Positions 38,791 to 52,900 of a stretch of DNA of 64,000 nucleotides are shown here, piece after piece (the first letter of the stretch is position 1; each line of letters opens with the position of its first letter). The notes below the pieces were generated by a model. The model searched no databases. It was not told the origin of the DNA and was given only the letters and a program-made list of their open reading frames with translations. The translations under genes and the position numbers were made by a program. Source of the stretch: Chrysomallon squamiferum (lineage: Eukaryota > Mollusca > Gastropoda > Neomphalida > Peltospiridae); the NCBI GenBank assembly GCA_012295275.1, contig CM022673.1, positions 28,978,136 through 29,042,135 on the forward strand. Reading direction: 5' to 3'.

Positions 38791-41324
38791 GCATATGAAG
38801 ATGTTACCATGTCAGTGTCTGTGGATGTTGTTTGTTAAAGTAAATGGAATACATAAACACTTGATCAGAGCTATATCATGTCTATAAACACTCGTAACTG
38901 TATCTAAATGAATATCTTTATCAGAAAGCTACCAGTGCGATGTCTCTCACAGCTTTGTAAACATGCATGTAAATTACCAGTTTCTTGTTAGACGTAACAG
39001 ACTCTCTCAGCGAGGCTGCTTCTAAATAAACGTTAGAAACAAGCGTTCTATCAGCAGGCTAAGATATGTGGATGCATGTAAGATATTTATGTAACAGCTG
39101 CAGAACTGGCTTGCGGCCAAAACATGCTCGTTTGCCTTGGTTACCTGGTCAGAAGTATTCAACACGTTTTCGTAGGTTATTTATTTCTTCTGGTTTTTTT
39201 TTTTCTGTTTCTTTCCGTGGCAGCTTTTCCCGTTAGTCATCAGACAACAGGATATGGCTCAGTTATTTAATTTAACGTCTTTGAATCGTAAAGCGTTTAT
39301 TTTGTTGTTATCACCTCTGCAGAGAGCCGTGATTTAAGCAGCTTCTGTCTGTCGACTGGTTGCTGGTAGGATCGACTCTAGGTTCTGGCTTCTAATTGAA
39401 TATAACTGGAGATGTGACAGGCGATTTCAGTTTTTTTTTTTTTTCAAAATAATTAACTAACACACAACCACTGTGTTAGGCAAACAACACAAAAATCTCC
39501 AACTGTTTACCCACGACAGATGTGCTTGAACCTTCAGTGACAATTAGCACGTTTCAAACAGATTTTTTGGCTGTCATTCGTTAATCTGAAAGCACACAAT
39601 TCTCCAACAGACTTTGTTACACATTACAATTACAGTTATTATTTCGAAATCAATGGTGTTGGGCTTGCGGTTATTTTATTTTATTTTATTTATCTATTTC
39701 GCTGCTATTTCACATATTTTATTTATACGTTTCGTGATTAAGATGTAACTGTAGTTATGATTATTGTATGAATAAATTGAATTACAATCGAATTCTCACG
39801 CTAGAATGCAATTAGGGATCATCGTTTTTCCTAGGAGACAAAAATCAATGATGCTACTGTAACCCACACAAAGCCAGTTATTAAGCGGGATCAAATATCT
39901 TTCCAACAATTTATGACGTTATGGTATAACTCATTTAGTCTTCACACTTAAACTGCTTGTTGAGTTCTGTTTATAGATTTAACTAGCCTCTGATGATGCT
40001 TATAGGAAATAACTTTGAAAGTGGCCTCACTGTTAGTTGTGAAGTCCACAGTTTTCCCAAGGAAAGACGGAAACTGTGCTGAGGAAAATATCTCAGTATT
40101 TCCCTCAATGACAAAATAATTCTTAGTATAATCACAATGGCTGGTCTGTTTTGTAACATCAGCGACGTTGACACAGTATTTAGACAGACCACTGTGTGTG
40201 TATATGTCGAGACTTTATCAGCTGATGAAGATAACAGGCTGGTTCATTTTAAGCGATTACATTTCATAAAATGAAATTATTTTTTTTTTTTAAATTAGAT
40301 AAATTTAAAACAAAATGAACGTTTTCGACAGCACTACGAATTTTTCATATGTCTATTGTCAACGAGTATACGCAATTATTATTTCAGTTCATATCCCTTG
40401 TAAGTAAATCACTGTAGCACTCTGACATCCACATGCAAACAAAAACCTTCACGCAGATGCACATGTCGTATATATTTTTATACTTCAAGAGTATTACGTG
40501 TTATCTCAGCATCGACATTTTATTCTAAAACAATATTTTAAACTACGTAGTTTTCTGGTGGACAGTGATACAGTTAAAAGAAAAGATGGGCAAACTTGAT
40601 GTAAGTAAACCGAAGTTAAAATTTCTAAGCATATCATGGGCGGACAGATACGTCAAACAGTTATTCAGCATCGGTGATTAAAGTTTGATTTACGCATGCG
40701 CACCAACGTCATCATAAATGTAAAGGGTTAATGTTAGTATTTAATTTATTCAACGATAATTTATTTTACCGTGATATACTAAAATCAAACCAGAAAGGAA
40801 GATTCATTTCATATTAAGTTTATTCTTGATTACAATTAAGTAAAAAGATTCTCTGGTATTCGCATACATTTCTAAGCAGAATAATTTTTTTTTTTTTTAT
40901 AAAAAGTAAAAGAAAGACAAAAAGAGTTTTTCAGGTCTTGCATTATCACTGTTCCTTAGTTACAACTGTTTTCTTTGGCTTATGTTCATGCTTTTTCTGG
41001 AAAATGGAAAATAATCTTGTTTAACGATAGCGCTGGATACGCATACGTCGAAAGATCACGAACATTTTGAGAAAAAATAGCTTTCTGAATTGCAGAAATG
41101 CAAGTGTACCGACAAGTGCCTGTTTTATGATTTACAGCTTCATAATTTGTGCAATTATCCCGACAGGAATTATGTGTGCAAAATATTTCATGACTAATGA
41201 AGTCAAAAAAAAAAAAAAAAAAAAAAAAATGAATGGAGAAAAATATCCTGTTTTCTTGGCAACATACACTTTAGATAAGAGACGAGCAACCGACAAACGA
41301 TGAGCTACATTTTCATGGTCTTGC

Positions 41325-41460
41325 TGATAGAGACGTTTTATATGCATCTTTCCTTAGGCAGGGCAGCAAATACCACAGCCTTTGATACATCTGTTGTTGG
41401 AGCACTTTCTGGAATGGGTAATGGTCCAGTAGGAGCGTTGAAATCCACAATGTTAACATC
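41325..41460 (-). mobile_element. SINE with mollusc-type central domain
   Basis: Read on the minus strand, CCAGAAAGTGCTCCAACAAC is followed by GATGTATCAAAGGCTGTGGT, ATTTGCTGCCCTGCCTAAGG and AAAGATGCATATAAAACG. In order and spacing these match the central and 3' blocks I recall from gastropod and bivalve SINEs (TATCAAAGGCCGTGGTATGT, CTGTGGGAAAGTGCATATAAA). The tRNA-like head is not recognisable, so the copy is probably 5'-truncated or decayed. It is the best single clue in the window to a molluscan host. Confidence 0.75.
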
Positions 41461-42876
41461 AAATCATGGCTAGTGAACACGAAACAGTATTTCAAATATC
41501 CTTAAACTACCTTTCTCGTGATGCAGAACTATTTCATTCATTTACAAGTCTGTAGGTCAGCTAGTTTTATGCTGGATGTAAACAGCAAACTATTGATATG
41601 TGTAGACAGTTAGCAAAGATTATAAAAAATGTACTAGTTATAATGCCACCGTTTCATATAGCAATATAATTAATAACTGAAATTAATTACAGTTATAAAC
41701 AAGAAAGAACGCGTATTAAACTCAGTTTTAAAATCTGGATCGATTAGACCACAGACATCTTTCTAGATAGCAAAGATGCAGAGATATTTATCAATGAAAT
41801 GAACAGAGAAAATTATTGAAAAACTTGTATATTTTTGGCTATTTTGTCAAAGAAAAGAAACAACCAATAAAAACTGTTTAGACTGTACTCGAATAACACA
41901 GACCCAAAGACAGTGTTTGGCTTAAATTAAGAAAAAAACAAAAAACAACTAAAGGGGCATCAGTTATTTAATTTAATTTAACAAGGAAACGGTTACTGTA
42001 TTTGAATTCATTACTGAAAAAGTAGAGTGCGGAGCTGTTATTATCAGATAACTGAGATAGACGGATATTCATCAACTGAGTGTTTTTCCTGTTTGTTGTT
42101 TTTTCCTACGATAAGAGAACTGTTTCAGATGACACACTTAACGAAAAAAGAAACAACAAAAAGGACAGTATATTGATGAAGATATTTTCTTACACGCCAG
42201 AATACAAATCACGTTTTAAACGTATCACAACAAACTGCTTTATTTCTAACGTCCTGCAGCTTCAGTGATAGCAGCATAATAGCCTTAGTGAAGCCAGACA
42301 CTTGTCTTTTTTCCCCAGCTATTCGATGAAATGTTTTACGCACGGCGTTTTTCACTATGAAAACACACTTGTTGCAGTTTGCAACAATTACAAGTCGGCT
42401 CTGTTTTACCACGGCGTGGCTGGCGTCGTTATGGCACGTAAATGGTGAACTCGATCCGATAAAAGTCTTCAGACGCAGTTAAATGCATTTCTGAGCAAAT
42501 TATCTTGGGATTATCTTGCAAGCAGAAGAAACAAAAATGGCCACTTATAACGCTGTATTGTGTGACGCCATTTAACTTGTTAGTTTCTCTCACTCGTGCG
42601 AGTTTTATTGTTAATATCAAGACGCATTGCGAGACAGATTTAATAATAATAAAAAAAGAAGAACAGGAACAACAGCAACAACAACAATTACAATAATAAT
42701 ATAACATAATGATAATAATAATAAGAAGAAGAATAAGAATAAGAAGAAGTTGAAGATGAGATTATATTTTTTAAGTAATGTTTTGGAGGGAATGACTTTC
42801 CTCTGTTATTTTGTTTTGTACCATAGTTTTGTTTAGAACTCACACTGTCAGGGAGGGTTGTACTATAGTTTTGTTT

Positions 42877-42878
<2 letters not shown>

Positions 42879-42962
<84 letters not shown>
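42879..42962. repeat. (GA)n microsatellite
   Basis: About 41 GA units, preceded by two copies of a short block containing TATAGTTTTGTTTAGAA. Confidence 0.97.
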
Positions 42963-42966
<4 letters not shown>

Positions 42967-43984
42967 CTAAATTTGTTTCTTTTTTTTAGGTCCCACCTCC
43001 AAACACCAAAACAAAGAACAAAACTGATATAAAGACAATATCACATTTTTTCAGAGTATCACTTTTTTTTTTTCGGACACTTCTGTACAGTGATGTCTGG
43101 ATGTCGAGTGTTTAGCCTTGGTTACCAGACATCTTTATAGCGACTTTGAACTCTTAACACACACGCCGTTACTCAGAACTCGTTACACTCTCAGACTTTT
43201 TTTTTTTTTTAAATAAAATAAAAACTGATACACATGTTGATAATTTATATATAACACGGGGGGGGGGGCTGCACCTCAGAGTGGCACCATATCAAATTTC
43301 CTGACTCAGACTGACTAAATCTCCAAGAATTTCTGCTGTAGGACACGGAGTAATATGGCGGTTTCAGAAAGAATGAGTTCATGTGAAGAAGTCATGCAAA
43401 TCCAAAATAAGGTTGCTGTTTTTTGTTTTCTGTTTTCTTTTTTGTTTTGAATAATACATATATATATACACACTATTTGTTCTTTCTGAGTCATGTTGTA
43501 ATGAAAGTTTTTGTTTTCTAAAGTGGAGTTTTTGGGGAGCATTGTTACTTTAACATGAACCACATGCAAGGTCAGCAAGGAGAAAGTGATTTTGTTACTG
43601 AGAAAGCAGGTCGTTCCTAAAGTTTAAAGTCGCAAGTTAGATTTTATTTTAAATATCTTCTTGTTGGTGTTGTTTTGTTCTTAGCCATTGTAAGATACTT
43701 CCGTTAATGAGCACTACTGCATTTCCAGTCCTGAAGTAAGTTCAGCTACAGCATTTGATGAATTAATTAACGAGTGGATTTATTAATAGTTACGATAATT
43801 TCAACTTTTATTAGATTTTCTTTATCCGATGTTCATTTAATAATAAATAAAAAAAAAGAAAATGTTTATTAATGTTATAATTAAGGGGTTTTATTTATTT
43901 ATTTATTTATCTATTTGTTTGTTTGTTTGTTTGTTTGTTGGATTGTTTATTTTAAACGTAAATAACAGTAATATATAAAAACAA

Positions 43985-44425
43985 CAGGCTCAGTATATAC
44001 TACTACTACTATTACTGCTGTTGCTGTTATTATTATAACTACTACTAGCATTAGCTCTATTACTACTACTGTTACCAGTATTATTACCATTGTTACTACT
44101 GCTACCACTACTACCTCTACTATATGATGACTACGATGATGACTACGATGATGACTACCACTACTACTACTGCTACTTTTATCATTACTTCTTCTAGTAG
44201 TTAGTAATATTGATACAAGCAGTTTATTATTAGTATTAGTACCAATGGTAGTGTTAGCAGAATTAGTTCTGTGATAGTAGTAATAATAATAATAGTAGTA
44301 GTAGTTGTAGTAGTAATGGTTATAGTACTAATAGTAGGCGTAAGTGCAATTGCATAGCAGCAGCAGCAGCAGCAGCAGTAGTACTTGCAGTAGTGGCGGT
44401 GGTAGTAGAAGTAGTAGTATAAGTA
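43985..44425. repeat. Long degenerate TAC/TAG trinucleotide domain
   Basis: About 440 bp in which three-base periodicity persists despite many substitutions: TAC-rich to about 44210, then TAG-rich with an internal CAG run near 44357-44380. The change from TAC to TAG units midway makes the two halves roughly reverse complements in composition. Confidence 0.8.
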
Positions 44426-45334
44426 ATTCTAATAATAAATGATATAAATAATGTAAAATTATTTAACGATCCTTTACTTAAAAACAAAAATCATGAAATG
44501 GAGATTGTAACTGTGTATGAAACTGGAAACGTGTTGTTGAGATACATGTAAAAACGTGTTCACAGTGGGTGGTCTGGGTGTTGGGTGAACTGCTCAAAGA
44601 CTCTGAGTAAAGGTGAGAACTCAGACAGACTGGATACCTTTCCGAGGAATCGACTGCGAGCTATTGTTTTCATACCTCCAAGGAACTCCCAACAAAAAAC
44701 CAACAAAAAAAACTAAAAAACCTGGCACTGTGCTGCCTGCTAATTTATATTTTACCCAATAGCAACAGATATGTTTCTTTAGGAATGTAATCAAGGATCC
44801 ATAATGCTATAATTGCATCTGTTGAATCTATCAGAAGGAATGATCTAGTTCGTAACTTTTTCTTAGCCAAATTCTTTTTTTAAATTTAAAAAAAGGTGTA
44901 TATTCCCATGTGCTTCATAGGTCATCCTTACTTTACTACAGTTATATCTGCTGAGAGAGTTAGAAAAGAAACCCGCATCTACACTAAAGCTGATGTTATC
45001 GCTACCTGTTACAGAAAGATGAAAACCTGTTTTTATCTATTTTCCCACATGCATAAAGCATTTGCCACGGTCTGCTATATCCATTTGTTTTGAACGTGAA
45101 AATAGTTCTCACTGGACTTTTCAAGTTAAAGATATAGCCCAGTGCTTGAAACTCTCAGTCAAAGTGAAGTTAAGAGGTGTGACAATTACAATATCTTTGA
45201 TATCCTGTAACTGCTGATTGAAATCATAGGAACCACATGGCTTTTTCCACAGCGAATGTCAGCTATTTGACCTGGTCGTCAGTTGAACCGGGTACCGTAA
45301 GAAAATATCTCGACCATGTTCCGCAAGCGGGTCT

Positions 45335-45425
45335 TGGTTTTCCGAGGAATACGGAAAGAGGACGAACATGTGCGAATACCGCCGATTCCTTTCCGTGGAC
45401 GACGGAACGCTGGTATATAAGCGTG
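45335..45425 (+). promoter_or_regulatory. Candidate TATA-box promoter island
   Basis: TATATAAG at 45414-45421 lies at the end of a GC-richer stretch that contains the inverted repeat TTCCGT (45391-45396) and ACGGAA (45402-45407), plus GGAATACGGAAAG upstream. No recognisable reading frame or exon follows, so it may be an inactive or chance match. Confidence 0.25.
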
Positions 45426-48400
45426 TCGGTTCACGTTACATATCTGTTCATCACATTTCACGTTCTGCACGTGGTTGTCATGGAAACTAAGTAAAGATAT
45501 TTGATGTCAGGGGCGTACGTTTTTGTTTTTCTTCCTTTTATTTTATTTTTCTTTCTTTCTCTCGTTTAACGTGAGAAATAATAGGATTTAAAAAAAAAAA
45601 AAAAAATAAAAAATTCATAAAAGTAAGAATAACGATTACTCTGTTTTGGAATTATTTTAATACTTCTTAACAATAAAGTCGTATTAATGTTGTTTATTCA
45701 TTTTGTTTTAGATAATGAAGATTTCTCACCTTTTAAACTTGTGAAATTTTAACAGTAAAATTAAATGTGTGTGTGTGTGTGTGTCATAATTATTAAATAT
45801 AATTAAAACTATATCCTAAACTATTAAATATACATCCAATCTTTTTCATTATTTTTCATGTAGTATATCTAAATTTGATTCATTGAAAAGGGCTACAAAT
45901 ATTTCAGAAATAATGATCATCAGTTCTGTCTTGCACACTGTGTCATCAGTTATTCAGTGTGAAATGTAGAGAACTTATCACTGTTCGCCAGCTGAGGAAG
46001 AAAGTTACTGGTTTATCATTTCTCATTTTGTACTAATCACCACCAGCTGGTTAAAATGATAACAAACTCAGATCTAATCCATGCATATAACAGAAATGAC
46101 AGGTCGATGATTCTGTTTTCTTATTAACTTGAGAAAGAGGAACAAATGGGTTCTGAGTATGTGTACATTACTGCATGACTTTGTGTGATTAAAGTAAATC
46201 AATGATAAATGGTATCCCGATGATAAATGATATTCTTTCTTAAGTGACGAACAACTCATCCTAAAGGCGTAACACAAAATAAATATAACGTGCGTGTGGT
46301 GTATGGTTGTTATATGATTGAAACTATATGGGACTGGTAAAAACTTACATATAAACCAGTCCTTATCTAATCACCCGAAGCAATAAAATATACGTATACA
46401 CCAATCCTGAATATCCAACAGCGCTCAAACATACACGCACACTCCAGGCTATACATAACATTACAGCATGTACATATGCACATAATATATATTGTTTATG
46501 TATCTTTACAATAATATAATGATTCAACGAAATAATCCCGTTGCTGTACAAAATATGGCTAAGAAAAAAAAATTAATTCGTTTAGGAATCTTTCGCTTCC
46601 AGCTCTGCCTAGTCTTTAACTCAGCCGCTGAACCGACTCGACCTCGCTGATATTTTCGCCCTCTGGTTCCAGCGGTGTGTTTGGCAGACGCATGTTTAAG
46701 ATTCCAGCCTGTAACAGCTGGAAGACGGTTAACGCTTTCAACTTGTACGTGGTTTATTCCGCACGTCTGCGGGGTGCATTTCTCATCTTGGACATTCAGC
46801 AACTGTTTGACGAGGCGGGACTTAGTCTGCTCCGCGTTTGGTGGGATGCAGGAACGATCCGCTGCAACTGGTTGTTAACGCTTTTCTGCGACACTACTAT
46901 TTCAAACCCGTGCCTAGGTGTATAATATTATATTCTTATAGAGCAAGACATCTAATGTTATGAAGGATGGGTATAACTAATGAATTCACTCTTTTCTATT
47001 ATCTTTTTAATAATATAGTTATTATTACATCTCTGGTACTCAATATTAAGATTCTTAAGCTGTTTTTTTTTTTTTTTTTTTAAATTTATTTAATATAGCC
47101 ACGAGAACGAATTTTAAAAATTATGCCTACGATAAGGACACGTGACATGTTCTGGAAAAGTAGTAAACGATTTCACGACTTAAAAAATTCAAAAAAGAAC
47201 ATAATGAAAAAGTAAAACTGCTACGAATAAGGAAGGTTACGGGTAACTGATTTTGGCGTCAGTTTACTTTAACAACACGAATTATAAATATGAGGAACCT
47301 GTGGGTGGAACATTCAGACACAGAAATTAGAACTGTCTTACGCTGCTGTTCTATTTCCACACCAACTCTCTGCCTCGCTCTGGCCTCACAACGTTTCTGG
47401 GCGCCATGTTGAAATACCGACTGCCGCTTTAGTGTCATTTATTCGAAGACTGTTCTGATTTTCCGGAATTGTTTCCAGATGTATCTATTTCATGTAGACG
47501 GTTAGGTTATTATTTTCATTAGATCTGTGAACAGATAAGAATAGATCGACTGTCGGACCAACGTCAACAGTTTACACTTGAAAAGGTTAAAGAGCAAATC
47601 TTTGGACCTTTCGGCTTGTCGACAGTTCTTTGCCGATGACCGTAGACATCCGTGATGACCACTGAGATAAGCAGTTTAACTGGGAAATGTTATCAAAAGC
47701 CTTTTTAACCGAGAGACTAAACAAGTTAAATAGTAAAATCTATGTTTTAAATAATAGTTATGAATTTGTAAAAAGTTCAAAGAACACTCTAAGTCGAAAG
47801 AGACTTAGTTTGTAAAACCTTTTCATACGCAGATTAATAAACGTCTTGTTGGTATATCAAATGCAGAATTTATCTCAGTATCAAGATTTCTTTTTGCTGT
47901 TGGAATAACAGGATATTTCATAGTAGAGATGTTTATTCACTTTGGACAGTACAAATGTCCATTAGAGTTACAACATGTATTTTTATTACACTGTACGAGT
48001 AAATAAGGATCCTGCGAATGACACCAAAACTGTTACCACGAGGAAGGTAACTGATTCCTGCCTTGATGCTTATTTCATGAAGTCAATGCATTTATTAAAA
48101 ATGCTAATTATGGAATATTAATCTTTGTTTATATATTAGAGTAAAATCTGCCCAATTGTTGAAAACAAAACAGTATAAGGCTGACTCGAGTAATGGTATT
48201 TGATCAGTCGAATTGATTTAAGCATTCATATTATATTATTCCAGTTTTCTTGTATCAAATATAAAACAAATATTTTCATTCATCTGCTATCCTTGTCCAG
48301 ATGACCTCTCTAGATGTTCAGCATGACGTATCTCGACGAATATATTTAAATAAAAATACTGACCGAAAACTGTCGATAATAAATCGATTTCAAAATAAAA

Positions 48401-49354
48401 GAAAGACATAATATTTATTATATTCTTGAACTAAATGGTTTGTGATTATTATCGATTACGAAATCCATTAAGCTGGTTTGACTAAAAACATTTTGCTTGC
48501 TGATAGCTTCTAACGGAAGCGAAGAAGATAATTTTTTTCAAATGCAGTCAAAACGGATAAAACAGCCAGTCTCCAGCAGGGACAGAACGGGACGAGTCTG
48601 TAGGATGAGTCTGTTAACTGAGTGCATTAGACGCTTAGTTTGCAGCAGGTCAGACGAAAGTCTCGGACGTCTAGAAAGTTTTAAACTTTTTTTTCTTTTC
48701 TCATAATGGCAGGTTGTATCGGCGAAAATGAAAAAAAAAAAACTTCATACTTTATCTTCATTTTGTAAATTTTTTTAATTTTATTTTTATTCAAGACTTA
48801 ACGAGGTTAACATGAATTATGTTAATTATCATCACCAGTTAGAACGATACTGTCATTTTGATTGGTGTATTTGTTAGAATTATTAACTGTCTGCAATAAT
48901 TTGGCGACACTTTATATTAAAATTTCGATAGTGTTTCTGAAACCATGAATATACCGTTTAGAAATCTGAAATGTTTCAATGGCAATATTCTTCGCAAGAA
49001 AACCACGATTAATATTTCTCAGATAATTCTTATGAATTGCCAGTAAAACTGAGGGTCAAATAACCTATACTATAGAGGACTTATTAGTAAAGTAGACATT
49101 TACTAAAATAAATGACACGTGCACACTGAGCGTACACAAACAGAAATTTTACTGTAAAAAATAAAATAAAAAATAATTAAACATGGTCCGATTTTGGAAT
49201 GAATGGAACATCTTTATTTTTTTCACAATTCTGAATATCTTACTATTTGGTTAAAAATATTTGTACACTCTTAAAATATTTCAGTTTGGGCGATTCACAG
49301 GATTCAGCAGTGAATCACTTATTGCGTCCTACGTGGCCCGGACATGAAAACATG

Positions 49355-49500
49355 TTCTGGAAAGTCTAATCTAGAAACGTCGTTATCCGATCAGATTCGC
49401 CAATCAGGAATCAAACACAAATGACCTGCACTGATTGACGATCGGACCCAGATATCGATCAGCGCTAGCCATGGCCTTGTCCAGTTTTGACAGGACGGTT
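49355..49500 (-). mobile_element. Possible tRNA-derived SINE remnant
   Basis: On the minus strand a weak A-box-like ATGGCTAGCGCTGATCG lies about 50 bases before a B-box-like TGTTTGATTCC. The interval is GC-richer than its surroundings. No tail or central domain is recognised, so this is tentative. Confidence 0.3.
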
Positions 49501-49886
49501 ATTGAGAGCCAAAGAGCCAATCGTGTTCGTTTTCAAAAACTCATCAATCTGTGTCGGGGTCAGTTTAACGGTTTATGTACACATTCTCTGTGATATGTTA
49601 TTGAACCGTGCCTCAGAAAGATGAAATGTTTAGATACGGGAATGTGCAAAAGTGCACCAAGACCCATGATGGCCACAGTGCTGTTTTGGAGCGACCTGAG
49701 TGCTGTGTGTATATCGGAGAGTGTACGGTCGTTCACAGGCACAGATTTGGTTTCCATGTCTGGTTTTATCACAGAATGTGGTTTGGTAGTCTTCGAATGA
49801 CACGCACTTTATTAATTAAACGGATACCGGGAGTTTGGCACGAAAGTTAGAAAAACAAAAAAATTGTAGTCATCAATACTTGTCTC

Positions 49887-49888
<2 letters not shown>

Positions 49889-49951
<63 letters not shown>
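49889..49951. repeat. (ATT)n microsatellite
   Basis: About 20 ATT units. The polyisoleucine frame across it is an artefact. Confidence 0.96.
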
Positions 49952-52900
49952 TATTCCGATTTTTTATCTCTTTTTTTGTGTCAGAATGAATTACGCATTT
50001 GTTTTAATAATAAACATCCTATTGTTTTCCTATTTTCGTATTGTCCTTTAGATAATTTTTTGTTTATTTACAAAACAGAATACATGTATGATTGTTCGAT
50101 TATAATTGTTTTCATTACCGCCGCTTTGAAAAACAAAAACAACAACAGATCGCTTAAAACAAACAGCCTTGATCTAACTCACAGCACTGAATTGTTCGGC
50201 ACTCTGAAAAATGTTTTAATTTCTTTCATGTAGATTTAAACATTGTTTTAATATTTCTAGTGTCTGTGTGTGTTTGTGTGTATGCATGCTTACAGTATGA
50301 TGAAATAGGTTCATATGTAATTATGTGTGCGTGCTGTATACCAGTATGTATATGTGTATATGTATGAGTGTATGTATGTATGTGTTCGTGTGTATATCAG
50401 TGTATGTATGTGTGTGTGTGTGTATGTAGGTATGTATACATGAATTTGAGCTGGTGTTAAAAAAAAAAGCGAAAGCGGTAGAAAAGGAAAGAAGGTGAGA
50501 GAAGATAATAACGACATAGAAGATGGCTAAAAAAAGAGTTGAATCCTGTTTTAAAACTGCAGTAATGTGTTTATTTTCGTGGCAGTTTTTTCTTCTTCCA
50601 TGCTTTCTCTCTCTGTCACTAATCAGGGAATCGGACACGTGAAGAACACAGATTTGTTACAACAGAGCTGACTTCCTCTTGGACGTGTTGACGTACTCGA
50701 GATACGAGCCTCGTTTAGACGAGAGTTGATGAGCTGATGCCAAGTGATAGGTCACCAGCAGTGACCTCGCGCGTGCTGCTAGTAAACAGTTTGAGACGAC
50801 TCTCGTGGAAGGTACTCGTTTCCACTCTGGATCTGGTTACACCCAGTGTCATTATCGTTTTAGTAACATCGCACTTGAAACTCTTAGAAACACTTGCAGT
50901 TAACGTAATTTCTCAAACGTTTCGCTCTTCCTTTTTCACCAGCTGCACTCCAGAAGGAAGTTCAGTACTGCTGTTCTATAGCTGGTGGTGCAGCATTGTT
51001 ATTCTAAATTAAGTGCAGCAGTTAAATGACTTAATGAAGAAAGCGTACGGTATTATACGTACAGCTGATTAGCAGTATGGTAGCGGTTAATGTTAAGTGG
51101 CGTATTTTTCAATATAACGGGTTCTCAATACAAAAAGGAAACGATGCTAAAATTATCTAGCCATTAAAACATTTTTTTTTTTAACATCTTATTTATTTAT
51201 TTATTTTATTTATTTATTTATTTTTTTAACCATTTTCTTGTTTATATTTTAAGGCAGACCCACTACCAAGAGAATGCTAAACTAATACTCAAATACTAAC
51301 AACTACCTGAACAATTTGTCGTTATTAGTGTAAGTATAGTATTTTACAAGACAAACAGTGGTAAAAGTGAGCCGAACGTACTATATAATTAATGGCGATG
51401 TAATTTAGACTTCGTTACCTTGACCCGACCATTTACAACGATACAATCTAGCCAGGGAATCCTGTAAGCTGAGGTTTGTGTTGTTTGTTTACGTGGAAGA
51501 AAAATACCGTTTGACCTGCTGTTTGGCTTGGTTACTGGCAAACCATCAATCTGGAGAAATCCCCAAATTTTGTAATGAGAATTCCCCATCTCTGCAGTTC
51601 TTCATCTTATCTGTTGAGTTCTTCACTTTTCGCCTGCAATATCATATAACGCAAAAACGTCCTGGTTTTGTGAATGCTGCACCATCTGTTTTGTTTATTT
51701 GTTTGTGTTGTTTTCAGTTTCGAAATCTTGATTCAACAACAATAAAATAAAATAAATGTATATCTGTATCTAGACAGCTATGAAACCTTTTCCGTAACAG
51801 AGTGAATTAGTCGTTATGTCTGAAATCGTTTAATTAAACAACAATTTTTATTTCAAGACTTGATTTAGTAGAACGTAATATTACGTTTCCTTTTTGCTTT
51901 CAGTTACGCATTTCACTAGAAGTATAAGTCCATTATTGAGTGATTGACATCTTTATACACCCTGATAATTAGAACTGTATTGGACAGTTTACAAAAATAT
52001 TAATTCATTAACAGCTTTTAAGCATTTCAGTTGTGACGACAGACTGAAGACGAGGCATCCTTTAGATCTGAATCTATATTATTTGCAGACTTCGGAATGA
52101 CAAAATTTATACTTGGGAGGGAATAAAGAACTTCACAAACAGAAATGAGATCATCATGGCGTTGACAGATGTAATTTAAACAAAACGACTGTTAACAAAA
52201 TGGGAGGGACACTTACCAGTTCGTTCCCACGGATTCATGTACGGTACACGTCATTCAATTACAGTTATCTCTACAAACATCAAAAGCTGGAAATCAGAAA
52301 ATATCGTGAAATTACATTCAGTATTAGATATCTGATATCTTTTACCTCATGACTGCTGATACTATTCAGAATGGATAATACAAAAAAAGAGAGACCAAAA
52401 AATATTTGAAAAGGTTTTAAAGATTAAAAATAAAAAAGACACACAATGACTTTTGACATCACGTTTTCACCAGCATGTATGGCCTTCATTAAAACAGAAT
52501 ATCTTAATACTGTTATGGCAGTATCTTGTATCGCCCTTTGAAAAATGTGACAGATAATAAGCGCTAGTTAAACAATACACTGTGTTGGTGTACGAGTATG
52601 CCTGCCTCCCATTCCAGGTTTGATGGTAGCCGAGCCTCGCGTTCTTAATTAGATTCCTCTCGTGCTTACATCTGCCACATCTGCCCTTCACGACAGCAGA
52701 GCGCTCCTACCTTTGAGCAAAACAAGGAACTTGGCTTTAACTAACTTCTGACATCCTGGATCAATATCCTCTCATTTGTTGCACATTTTTACATATCAGA
52801 CACACTAATGAAATTATTTTATAACGTAGACGAGAACATATACACAGAACAAATATATTTTTCGTTTGGTAGAGATTTTGGCTAATATCAATACTGGATA

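Noticed and set aside
45237-45494. 85-codon plus-strand frame over the TATA island
   Set aside because: The TATA box lies inside it and a minus-strand frame also spans it. No protein family is recognised.
46524-46925. Overlapping frames of 67-92 codons on both strands
   Set aside because: Three mutually overlapping frames reflect a GC-richer patch. None has a recognisable domain.
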